Below the pieces are notes generated by a model that was not told where the DNA came from, ran no database searches, and saw nothing but the letters and a program-made list of their open reading frames with translations. The translations under genes were made by a program, and so were the position numbers. This document shows, one piece after another, positions 1 through 6,104 of a DNA stretch of 6,404 nt. Position 1 is the first letter of the stretch. Every line of letters starts with the position of its first letter. Origin of the DNA: Promethearchaeota archaeon (GTDB taxonomy: Archaea > Asgardarchaeota > Lokiarchaeia > Sigynarchaeales > SOKP01); NCBI GenBank assembly GCA_004524425.1, contig SDNN01000167.1, positions 1 through 6,404 of the forward strand. Direction: 5' to 3'.

Positions 1-12
1 GCAAGAAAGATC

Positions 13-606
13 TTGTTTGAATCCATGGAATTAATCATGAAATATCTTCAAGAAAACATCGAACACCTCAACAAACCAAAGTATTTCAAGCATACCAAAA
101 AATTCATTGAATTAGTTCATGATGGGATCATAAATAAGAGAAGATTTTTCTTGCTAGCTTCGGGCAGGAGCGCCTTTATATTACAATGTTTTGCTACAAG
201 ATTAGTCCATTTAGGAGCTAAAGTATACATGATTACTAATTTAACTAGTAATCCTTCCATGCGTGAAAAAGATCTTTTAATTGTGTTGTCTGGTTCAGGG
301 ACCACTCCAATTGTCGTAAGCTTATTAAACAATTATGTGAATCGAATTAAACCTCATGGCATCGTCACCATAACTTCTCATCCAGAAACTGTGATTGGTC
401 GGATGGGGGATATTACCATTAAATTGAAAGGACGGTCAAAAAGAGATAGAACTACGGATGAGGATGATACTGCCATACTCACTCCTGAAGGGACTGCATT
501 TGAGCAAGTTGCATTCACATATTTAGATGCCATCATTGCGGAGTTAGCGATAAGATTAGGGAAAACAAATAAAGACATGTTAAAGGAACATTCTTTAGCA
601 GAATGA
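13..606 (+). CDS. SIS-domain sugar-phosphate isomerase, 6-phospho-3-hexuloisomerase-like (PHI/HxlB family); 5' end uncertain
   Basis: PHI converts 3-hexulose-6-phosphate to fructose-6-phosphate in the ribulose monophosphate pathway, which many archaea run in reverse to make ribulose-5-phosphate. Numbered from TTG 13, the protein (197 aa) shows the SIS sugar-phosphate loop GRSA (51-54), the block CFATRLVHLGAK (59-70), the second loop SGSGTT (93-98), the PHI-type active-site segment TPEGTAFE (157-164) and a conserved-looking C-terminal His193. The match to archaeal PHI proteins runs over the whole length. GRSA replaces the usual GRSG, and the loop before PEGTAFE (about 139-156) is charged and longer than I recall in the Methanocaldococcus enzyme. 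The start is unclear: TTG 13, ATG 25 and ATG 37 are all in frame, none has a convincing ribosome binding site, and the frame is open to base 1, so the gene may begin outside the window. It ends in TGA. No hexulose-phosphate synthase partner is visible. SIS family is near certain; PHI activity is likely, not proven. Confidence 0.85.
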   Translation: MFESMELIMKYLQENIEHLNKPKYFKHTKKFIELVHDGIINKRRFFLLASGRSAFILQCFATRLVHLGAKVYMITNLTSNPSMREKDLLIVLSGSGTTPIVVSLLNNYVNRIKPHGIVTITSHPETVIGRMGDITIKLKGRSKRDRTTDEDDTAILTPEGTAFEQVAFTYLDAIIAELAIRLGKTNKDMLKEHSLAE

Positions 607-617
607 GAAAATTACTC

Positions 618-644
618 TTTTTTCAAATTCTTTTTTTATTTTTT
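618..644 (+). terminator. Oligo-T terminator after the SIS isomerase gene
   Basis: Three T runs (6, 7 and 6 bases at 618-623, 631-637 and 639-644) begin 12 bases after the stop codon, with no hairpin needed. Archaeal RNA polymerase terminates on such U-rich tracts, so this probably ends the isomerase transcript. Inferred from composition only. Confidence 0.6.
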
Positions 645-678
645 CTCATAAAAGTTAATTAGCTTGCAATTCCTACTA

Positions 679-762
679 ATTGTTGTGCCCCTTCTATAGT
701 ATTGCTATGAGATTAATTTTATATTATTACGATGATTAGAAATCTCCAAAGGGGCACACAAT
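679..762. repeat. GC-rich inverted repeat, possibly a three-way-junction RNA fold
   Basis: The arm TGTGCCCCTT (684-693) is exactly complementary to AAGGGGCACA (749-758). Pairing continues outward for four more base pairs (679-682 with 759-762) if T683 is bulged, giving 14 pairs. Inside the loop, GAGATT (709-714) pairs with AATCTC (741-746), and ATAG (696-699) can pair with CTAT (705-708) across five bases. Together these form a closed stem with two inner branches. It is a GC island in a very AT-rich gap. It does not fit a tRNA, has no T run after it, and shows no obvious flanking duplication. It could be a structured RNA, a 3'-UTR element, or the remnant of a small inverted-repeat element. 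The function is unknown. Confidence 0.5.
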
Positions 763-796
763 CTTAAAGCTAACCTTCAGAAGAATGGTCTATACA

Positions 797-806
797 TCAC
801 TAGTGA
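797..806. promoter_or_regulatory. 10-bp palindrome just upstream of the peptidase TATA box (possible operator)
   Basis: TCACTAGTGA is a perfect 10-bp palindrome ending 8 bases before the proposed TATA box. That position, just above the BRE/TATA region, would suit a transcription factor site. A single palindrome this short can arise by chance, so the assignment is tentative. Confidence 0.25.
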
Positions 807-813
807 AGATTAT

Positions 814-822
814 CTATAAATA
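814..822 (+). promoter_or_regulatory. Probable TATA box for the M28 peptidase gene
   Basis: CTATAAATA resembles the archaeal TATA element and lies about 63-71 bases before the ATG at 885. Initiation about 25 bases downstream would fall near 840-848, giving a leader of about 40 bases that contains the hairpin at 852-869. No transcript data are available; position and sequence are the only support. Confidence 0.45.
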
Positions 823-851
823 ACTTCATGTCTAAATTTAATTATTAAAAA

Positions 852-869
852 AAATCATTCGATTGATTT
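852..869 (+). other. Small leader hairpin upstream of the peptidase start
   Basis: AAATCA (852-857) and TGATTT (864-869) are perfect complements around a six-base loop, 15 bases before the ATG. It lies in the predicted leader and could modulate translation. It is short and AT-rich, so chance is a fair alternative. Confidence 0.25.
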
Positions 870-884
870 CTGAGTTAAGGAAAA

Positions 885-2141
885 ATGGATATAAATGAAT
901 CTTATTCTGACTGCATGTACAATTTCATTGATACCATCTGCAAAAAATTTGGCCCCCGCTATTCATGCACTAAGGAAGAAACGGATTCTAATAAATGGAT
1001 CAAGAAAGAATTAGATAAGTATTGTGATGAAACAGTTCTCGACGAATTTGAAACATATCCTGGACTCTATCCCCAAGGACTTATAAAAGTTGCTGGGATA
1101 TTGAGCGGAATATCTATTCTATTCATGCCTCTCATGTTTCCTTTTCCAATCTTCTCCTTAGTTTTTATCTTGTTGGGCTTATTAATCCTATATAGTGAAT
1201 TAGTTTTGATGAAGGAATGGATTAAGTTCCTATTTAAGAAAGGAATTTCGAGTAATACATATGGTATTATAAAACCTTCGGGATCGGTAAAGTCTAGAAT
1301 TATTTTTGAAGGTCATACCGATAGTGCCAAGCAAATGAAAATCGCTACCTATGAAAAAAAACCACCTGTATATAGAATTGTTTTAGGCGTGTATTTTTTA
1401 TTTCATACCATTACCTTTTCAGTATTGAAATTTATCCTTCAATTAATCTATGGTTCTTCGATAATATTATTACGCTGGTGGATTTTTTCTATTACAATAT
1501 TAGATCTTTTTTACTTCATCCCCCTTATTGTCATATTTCCTCTTTTTATATGGGTAATCCGGGGGTTTTCAGGAAATACGGTTGTATTAGGGGCAAACGA
1601 TAACCTGGCAGGAAGTGCTGTAGCAGTGGCAATTGGTAAATACTTAAGCATACATAGACCTAAAAATGTTGAGGTGTGGGTTGGATCAATGGGTAGTGAA
1701 GAAGTCGGAGATAAAGGGGCAAAAGCATTTGTCGAAAAATATGGAAAATTAGGCATCTTAGATGGATCTCACGTTATTGTATTAGAACAATGTGGTGACG
1801 CTGATGAAATGATGATTTTAGAAAAGGACATGCATAAGGCAAATTATAGCGAAGAAATTAACGAACTTTTATTAAAAGCTCATGAAGAAATTAGAAAAGA
1901 AAGACCAGGTATTTTACCTTTAAAAAAAGGACGGTTAATTATAGGATCCTGTGACGCGTGTCGATATATCCATGAGGGATATAAAGCGGCAGCCTTAATG
2001 GGAACAGAAAAGGGAAGAAGAAAAGCCCCCAACTGGCATTCCATAGAAGACACTCCTGAGAATATCGATAAAAAAGTATTAGAAGATTTTTTAGCAGTAT
2101 GTTTAAAGACGATAGAATTAATTGATAATCAATTTGATTAA
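885..2141 (+). CDS. Membrane-embedded M28-family zinc metallopeptidase
   Basis: A 418-aa M28 (aminopeptidase Y/S-type) di-zinc peptidase. Candidate metal and catalytic residues appear in family order: His144 in GHTDS, bridging Asp239 in ANDN, catalytic Glu272 and ligand Glu273 in GSEEVGDKGA, Glu301 (family usually Asp) and His385 in NWHSIEDTPENID. The segment CDACRYIHEGYKAAALMG (356-373) matches the family's S/T-D-A..F..G block. Hydrophobic stretches at about 66-85 and 88-109 form a hairpin before His144, and a longer one at about 163-227 sits between His144 and Asp239, so the catalytic domain is anchored by inserted helices. No signal peptide is seen. I recall similar membrane-inserted M28 proteins in Firmicutes; the substrate is unknown. 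ATG 885 follows a weak AAGGA (877-881). The gene has its own TATA-like promoter and converges on the kinase gene with overlapping stops. Family is confident; specificity cannot be assigned. Confidence 0.9.
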   Translation: MDINESYSDCMYNFIDTICKKFGPRYSCTKEETDSNKWIKKELDKYCDETVLDEFETYPGLYPQGLIKVAGILSGISILFMPLMFPFPIFSLVFILLGLLILYSELVLMKEWIKFLFKKGISSNTYGIIKPSGSVKSRIIFEGHTDSAKQMKIATYEKKPPVYRIVLGVYFLFHTITFSVLKFILQLIYGSSIILLRWWIFSITILDLFYFIPLIVIFPLFIWVIRGFSGNTVVLGANDNLAGSAVAVAIGKYLSIHRPKNVEVWVGSMGSEEVGDKGAKAFVEKYGKLGILDGSHVIVLEQCGDADEMMILEKDMHKANYSEEINELLLKAHEEIRKERPGILPLKKGRLIIGSCDACRYIHEGYKAAALMGTEKGRRKAPNWHSIEDTPENIDKKVLEDFLAVCLKTIELIDNQFD

Positions 2142-3031
2142 CTTAAAAGGGCGCCAATTGCTCCACAATATTCCGAATTTTTCAAGAAGATTGGATTGTG
2201 ATGATGAAGCTTAGTAACCGTTGATAAAATTCTTTTGAGAATAATATTTTCAATTAAAAATCCTCCACAAAATACTAAATTACTAACCTCATTATCTTTA
2301 GCGAATAAGTTTGCGATGGTTCCAATGTTTTCTCCAATGAGGCAAATTAACGCATTTAAAAAATCTTCTTTCTTTATTTCTTTTGGTTTGCTATCACTCA
2401 ATATCTTGCCGAATGAAGCAGCAGTATATTCTTTAAAGATCCTATCTACTCGATGATCATTCTTGTCGTAAATATCTGAAACCTTTAAATCAACATTATA
2501 TCTACTGCCTTTTTCTGCCAACTTTAATGCGTTTTTAAAGTCACTTAAGTTGAATAATACCTTAATTAAGCCCATGAAAAAACCACCACCTAAAGCACTT
2601 CCCCCTAAATGTACAATATTTTGATTTTTTAATAAGATCGAAGTTCCTGTCCCGATATTTATTATTAATGACTTCGGTAATTTTTTTTTTTTGTACAAAT
2701 TATAAAGAATTTCTATTCCTTTAGCATTTGAATGGAATTCATCTAATAAGTTAGCATTTGATTCTTTTGAATATTCATTAAATACATTAAAAGCCCTCCC
2801 TCCAGTGAAGTTAAAATTTTTGAATTTTAATTTTATGGGGTCTAAAATATCCATGAGATCATCTTGCTCCTTTTCTGTTGATAATAATATTAGATTTAAT
2901 TCATTCTCGCTTTCAACATGAGCAAGTTTGGTGAGACTTTGTCCAATATCGATCCCCATCGTGTCATTTGGAACATTGAAATTTAATTGATTCAGTTGTA
3001 GCTTTATCGATTTTTTTTTATTGATTTTCAT
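2138..3031 (-). CDS. coaW: Type II pantothenate kinase-like ATPase (PanK-II / fumble family)
   Basis: Type II PanK phosphorylates pantothenate with ATP in the cytoplasm, the first committed step of CoA synthesis in eukaryotes and some bacteria. Numbered from ATG 3031 (297 aa), the actin-like ATPase motifs are in order: phosphate-1 loop DIGQSLTK (28-35, family usually DIGGT), TGGRA (76-80), EFHSNAKGI (98-106) whose Glu98 aligns with catalytic Glu70 of Staphylococcus aureus PanK, phosphate-2 loop NIGTGTSI (125-132), GGSALGGGFFMGL (143-155), VSDIYD (184-189), FCGG (254-257) and C-terminal GAIGALLS (290-297). His141 stands where the staphylococcal enzyme has Arg113. The N-terminus is about 24 residues longer than in bacterial enzymes; a start at the internal ATG at 2959 would remove this but has no ribosome binding site. 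GTG 3034 directly precedes ATG 3031; AGTGA at 3040-3036 is a weak site. Most archaea instead use pantoate kinase/phosphopantothenate synthetase. Family is confident; another substrate is possible. Confidence 0.85.
   Translation of the reverse strand: MKINKKKSIKLQLNQLNFNVPNDTMGIDIGQSLTKLAHVESENELNLILLSTEKEQDDLMDILDPIKLKFKNFNFTGGRAFNVFNEYSKESNANLLDEFHSNAKGIEILYNLYKKKKLPKSLIINIGTGTSILLKNQNIVHLGGSALGGGFFMGLIKVLFNLSDFKNALKLAEKGSRYNVDLKVSDIYDKNDHRVDRIFKEYTAASFGKILSDSKPKEIKKEDFLNALICLIGENIGTIANLFAKDNEVSNLVFCGGFLIENIILKRILSTVTKLHHHNPIFLKNSEYCGAIGALLS
2681..2692 (-). repeat. 12-base A homopolymer inside the pantothenate kinase gene
   Basis: Twelve consecutive T on the plus strand read as twelve A on the coding strand and supply exactly four in-frame AAA lysine codons (residues 114-117). 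Such runs are prone to polymerase slippage and sequencing error. The frame is intact on both sides as given. Confidence 0.95.
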
Positions 3032-3062
3032 CACTTCACTAAAGGATTAATTTAAAAATCTA

Positions 3063-3076
3063 TTATAATATTATAA
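3063..3076. promoter_or_regulatory. Palindromic TATA element, probable shared promoter for the divergent kinase and DUF362 genes
   Basis: TTATAATATTATAA is a perfect 14-bp palindrome in the middle of the short divergent gap. From its centre, initiation about 26 bases away would fall near 3097 for the plus gene and near 3043 for the minus gene, giving leaders of about 20 and 12 bases. Because the element is symmetric it could bind TBP in either direction. The gap is almost all A and T, so palindromes are easier to find here by chance. Confidence 0.45.
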
Positions 3077-3117
3077 AATTATTTTAATTAAAATGAATTA
3101 TCCAAACTAATTTTAAC

Positions 3118-4518
3118 ATGATGGCAGAATCAAATATGGAAGATACTGAAATTGTAATTAGTAAAGGGAACTCTCCTAGCGAATGCTATCTTTCTGGAAT
3201 TGAAAAATTGGGCGGCATGCGAAAATTCATTACCGAAGGAGATCAAGTATTTATTAAATGTAATTTAACCTTACCAAGTGGAATTCCTTCAATTACTAAT
3301 TTGGATACTTTAAATGCCATCATTCAATCTTGTATTACTTCAGGAGCCAAGCGAATATGTGTAGGAAGCTTTCCTTCATTTAAAACTTCAATCAAAGCTA
3401 TTTCAGATTCAATAGGGCTTGAAGATTTTTTTGAAGTTATTGGAGCAGAATTAATATTCTTGGATAATAGTGATTATTATCATGTTAAAAATATTTCAAC
3501 CCAAAAATTAAAAAACATAAAAAAATCAGAGTTTTCAACAAAAGAAATAAATAATAATAATTATTTAATACCTGAAATTATCTTAAATTCGGACAAATTA
3601 ATCTCTGTAAATCAGGTTGTTGTAGAACCCATATTTGATTATAGATTATCTTTAAATAATTCTTTTTCAATAGTTTCAAATAAAGATCAAGAGGATATCA
3701 TTAAAAACAGTAATAGTGAGACCCTGGAAAAAAGCAAAGAGCTTTTGGCCTCAAGGATGTTAGATCTATTTGCTATTAAAAAACCCGATTTAATAGTAAA
3801 TGATCTCTTCTACATTCTAGAAAGAGCAGGCCCCATGATATTTAGAGATTCTAATTTAAGGAAGACTAATTTGATGGTTATTGGAAATGATGCAATAGCA
3901 GTTGATTTAATTTCTCAAAAAATCATGGATTCTGAATCAAGTGAAAATATTTTACTACTTAAGGCAAAACAACGAAATTTAGGCATTTCCGATCAATCAA
4001 AAATTAAAATCATTGGAGAATCCATCGATGAAGTTAAAATTAAAATCGAAAGAGGTATTTCTAAACTTGAAGATTTAAAGATTTATAACATTTCTATTAA
4101 ATCTGGGAACGTTAAACTAACTGATTTTAACCGGGCTTATCAATTCTTAAATTTTATCGATCTATATTTGATGAAAGACTTAAAATATCTCTCAATGCTT
4201 TCCTTTTTGGTTGGAGAGGATCCTCCCGAACCTGAATTTTTAGATAATATCATCATTTTTGGAGATGATGCGATAAAAAGCACTAAAAATCGTAATTTTG
4301 GAGTTAATAAAAAATCAACAAAAAAAGCAAAATCACATGGAGATATTAATATATTGAGATTACCTGGAAATCCTCCAAATATTCATGATTCCTTGGAATT
4401 ATTGATTAAATATTTTAGTAAACATAAATTGCCCGTCTTAAATTTACTTCTATCAACAAATTATTCTCTTTTAAATTCTAAAATCACTAAACAATTAGAT
4501 TCATGGGAGGCTCTTTAA
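3118..4518 (+). CDS. Divergent DUF362-family protein
   Basis: A 466-aa protein (from ATG 3118; ATG 3121 is equally possible, with no Shine-Dalgarno at either, so a short leader is likely). Residues about 43-115 match the DUF362 N-terminal part: IKCNLTLPSG (46-55, usually KPNL), then TNLDTLNAIIQSCITSGAKR (60-79) and CVGSFPS (81-87). Residues about 214-290 match the family's second conserved part: DLIVNDLFYILERAGP (224-239) and MVIGNDAIAVDLISQKIM (253-270). The Lys-x-His and LKN signatures usually lying between are not recognisable; that stretch reads VNQVVVEPIFDYRLSLNN (164-181). No ferredoxin cysteine clusters are present (Cys 23, 48, 72 and 81 only). The C-terminal part (about 330-466) has IIIFGDDAI (378-386) and LRLPGNPPN (413-421), resembling a GCPP-type motif without its Cys. 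No signal peptide or clear membrane helix. The biochemical role of the family is poorly known. First gene of an operon with the 517-aa protein. Confidence 0.7.
   Translation: MMAESNMEDTEIVISKGNSPSECYLSGIEKLGGMRKFITEGDQVFIKCNLTLPSGIPSITNLDTLNAIIQSCITSGAKRICVGSFPSFKTSIKAISDSIGLEDFFEVIGAELIFLDNSDYYHVKNISTQKLKNIKKSEFSTKEINNNNYLIPEIILNSDKLISVNQVVVEPIFDYRLSLNNSFSIVSNKDQEDIIKNSNSETLEKSKELLASRMLDLFAIKKPDLIVNDLFYILERAGPMIFRDSNLRKTNLMVIGNDAIAVDLISQKIMDSESSENILLLKAKQRNLGISDQSKIKIIGESIDEVKIKIERGISKLEDLKIYNISIKSGNVKLTDFNRAYQFLNFIDLYLMKDLKYLSMLSFLVGEDPPEPEFLDNIIIFGDDAIKSTKNRNFGVNKKSTKKAKSHGDINILRLPGNPPNIHDSLELLIKYFSKHKLPVLNLLLSTNYSLLNSKITKQLDSWEAL
4505..4510 (+). promoter_or_regulatory. Strong Shine-Dalgarno that sets the TTG start of the 517-aa gene
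   Basis: GGGAGG lies inside the last codons of the DUF362-like gene, nine bases before TTG 4520. It matches the archaeal anti-Shine-Dalgarno well and is the best such site in the window. The next in-frame ATG is about 160 codons downstream, so this site decides the TTG start. Confidence 0.8.
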
Positions 4519-4519
4519 A

Positions 4520-6073
4520 TTGCTAGATTCAGAAATTATAAAAAATTGGTTAAAAATAATTAATTATAATTCAAAAGTAGAGATATTAGAGGATAAAGAT
4601 AAGTTTCAAGAAATCGTCCGAATTCCTCTTACCCCCATAAACTTGGATGCGGGAATTTTGTATCAGATTTTTAAGTCTCTTTATCCCATATTTATTAATG
4701 ATCAGCAAAATATTCTTGATTTGATAATCTCTGACGATGCCAACGAGGTATTAGATATTTTCCTTTATGAAACAAGGTATCCAGGAGTTCATGAATCATT
4801 TCAGAAGATTCCTACTGAAATAATAGAAATTCCAGAAGAATATATCAAAAGTATTGATGAATTTTTTCATGAAATTCAATTAGCAATAGTTAAAAATTAT
4901 GGCTTGAAAATTTCAACCTTGAGAATTTTTAAAAAAGAGGCGATTAATGAGATAAATGAATATAGTAAACATCTGCCTATTATAGCGAATAAAAAATTCA
5001 TGATTGGCTTCTTAAACCTCGTCCAAAAGCTAGTCAAAGAGGATTTAATTTATATCTTCCCGAAACCTAATTTATTTAAATTTTTGAAAGGATTAACGAT
5101 TTTTTTAAATGGGTTCCAACTCTCTTCTTTATTCAAATTCTTTCTGGACATTTTACCTGAAGCTAACACCTCAATTTTTCTTAATTCTCAAGAAATTAAC
5201 CTTATCTTCTTATTTATTAAGGATAAATCTGATATTCAATTAAAATTAAAACTTCCAGAAGAATTTGGAATCAACATTAATGAAGACAACCCTAAGGAAA
5301 TCTTAGACACTCTTAAAAAACAATCAAAATCAGCTAGTGCATTCTTCTTAAATCAGAGTGATATAATATCAATCTTATTAAATTTATTCGAATTAGATTT
5401 TCCATTAGATAATAACAAAATAGAATTATTAATGCAGAAAGTTCTTTTTGGACTAAGAAACCATGGTAATTTTTGGTATGTGATACCTCGTCCTCTTGTT
5501 TATAATAATGTTTATAGATTCTTTTTAAGAATGCTTGGTTTGAATATCAATCTTAAAAAATTATCGCACTGGGCTATTCCTGATCTTTTATTCAACATGA
5601 TTGAAACTAATTTCGGGATGAATTCACGGATTTTGATTATTTTAACTTCGATAAATAAGAAGAATTACAGCAGAATAGAGTATATTAAAAATGCTTTTAC
5701 TTCAGCATTTATAATTGAGATTGAGAATAAAAAGTTAGTAAAACTGATTCCATTAAAAAAAAATGATATAATTTCAGAAGAAAAAATAAATGATCTCGAC
5801 GAAATAAGAAATAAAGTAGCAATTAAATACGGATATCTTTCTGCCGCGATAAATATCGATAGAAATCTTTTAAACAAGTTAATTCCTGACATAATTTCAA
5901 ATATAAATGGAATTAATCCATTTTTACGATTTAAAACGTTTAAAATGCTGGAAAAAACACACTATTTTAACATGTATCCCGAAACCTCGATTTTTAGATT
6001 CTTGAAAAATAAAGGAATGAAAAAATTATTCAAGCTACTTTTACCTGTAATAATTGACAAGCATGAGTTCTAA
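4520..6073 (+). CDS. Unrecognised 517-aa protein with internal repeats, partner of the DUF362-like gene
   Basis: I do not recognise a known domain. The start is TTG, one base after the upstream TAA and nine bases after GGGAGG, so translation is probably coupled. The protein is rich in Ile, Leu, Lys and Asn, has no cysteine, no signal peptide and no clear membrane span, though several Phe/Leu/Lys helices look amphipathic (for example 184-211 and 490-511). A weak motif recurs four times: a short Ser/Thr-led strand-like segment, about 35 residues of helix, then an aromatic residue shortly before a proline. The Ser/Thr-to-Pro pairs are 38/88, 132/181, 273/323 and 441/487. The clearest proline sites are YIFPKP (178-183) and YVIPRP (320-325). 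Beta-like stretches such as INLIFLFIKD (226-235) and RILIILTSIN (370-379) lie between copies. A partner or scaffold role for the DUF362-like protein is a guess from gene order. Confidence 0.75.
   Translation: MLDSEIIKNWLKIINYNSKVEILEDKDKFQEIVRIPLTPINLDAGILYQIFKSLYPIFINDQQNILDLIISDDANEVLDIFLYETRYPGVHESFQKIPTEIIEIPEEYIKSIDEFFHEIQLAIVKNYGLKISTLRIFKKEAINEINEYSKHLPIIANKKFMIGFLNLVQKLVKEDLIYIFPKPNLFKFLKGLTIFLNGFQLSSLFKFFLDILPEANTSIFLNSQEINLIFLFIKDKSDIQLKLKLPEEFGININEDNPKEILDTLKKQSKSASAFFLNQSDIISILLNLFELDFPLDNNKIELLMQKVLFGLRNHGNFWYVIPRPLVYNNVYRFFLRMLGLNINLKKLSHWAIPDLLFNMIETNFGMNSRILIILTSINKKNYSRIEYIKNAFTSAFIIEIENKKLVKLIPLKKNDIISEEKINDLDEIRNKVAIKYGYLSAAINIDRNLLNKLIPDIISNINGINPFLRFKTFKMLEKTHYFNMYPETSIFRFLKNKGMKKLFKLLLPVIIDKHEF
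4901..6052 (+). repeat. Three best copies of a diverged internal protein repeat in the 517-aa gene
   Basis: Copies at residues about 128-212, 272-356 and 440-511 share a helix block, an aromatic-x-x-Pro turn (PKP, PRP, PET) and a following Phe/Leu/Lys helix. A fourth, weaker copy lies at about 37-95. Identity is low and there is no visible nucleotide repeat, so any duplication is old. Found by eye. Confidence 0.35.
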
Positions 6074-6104
6074 ATTAACATTACTTCAAAGAAAAGAATT
6101 CATG

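Noticed and set aside
604..606. TGA read as an amino acid
   Set aside because: The isomerase-like protein ends at its expected family length at this TGA, and T-run terminators follow directly, so TGA acts as a normal stop.
679..762. tRNA gene in the GC-rich folded stretch
   Set aside because: The closing stem is too long, the D-, anticodon- and T-arm spacing does not fit, and no TTCGA-type T-loop is present.
679..762. Complete MITE or insertion sequence bounded by the inverted repeat
   Set aside because: No target-site duplication is visible at the ends, and no transposase or second copy occurs in the window. Kept only as one possible reading of the repeat.
607..884. Short coding sequences in the gap before the peptidase
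   Set aside because: The ATG-led frames noticed at 708 and 784 stop within about a dozen codons and have no ribosome binding site.
1511..1756. Minus-strand open frame of 81 codons opposite the peptidase active-site region
   Set aside because: It is antisense to the conserved ANDN and GSEEVGDKGA segments, and its sequence resembles nothing coherent.
2235..2456. Plus-strand open frame of 73 codons opposite the kinase gene
   Set aside because: It lies wholly antisense to the conserved C-terminal half of the kinase and looks like a by-product of it; no ribosome binding site was noted.
2957..2959. Internal ATG as the true start of the kinase
   Set aside because: It would give a bacterial-length N-terminus, but it has no Shine-Dalgarno. 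The TATA palindrome is spaced better for the start at 3031. It remains possible but less likely.
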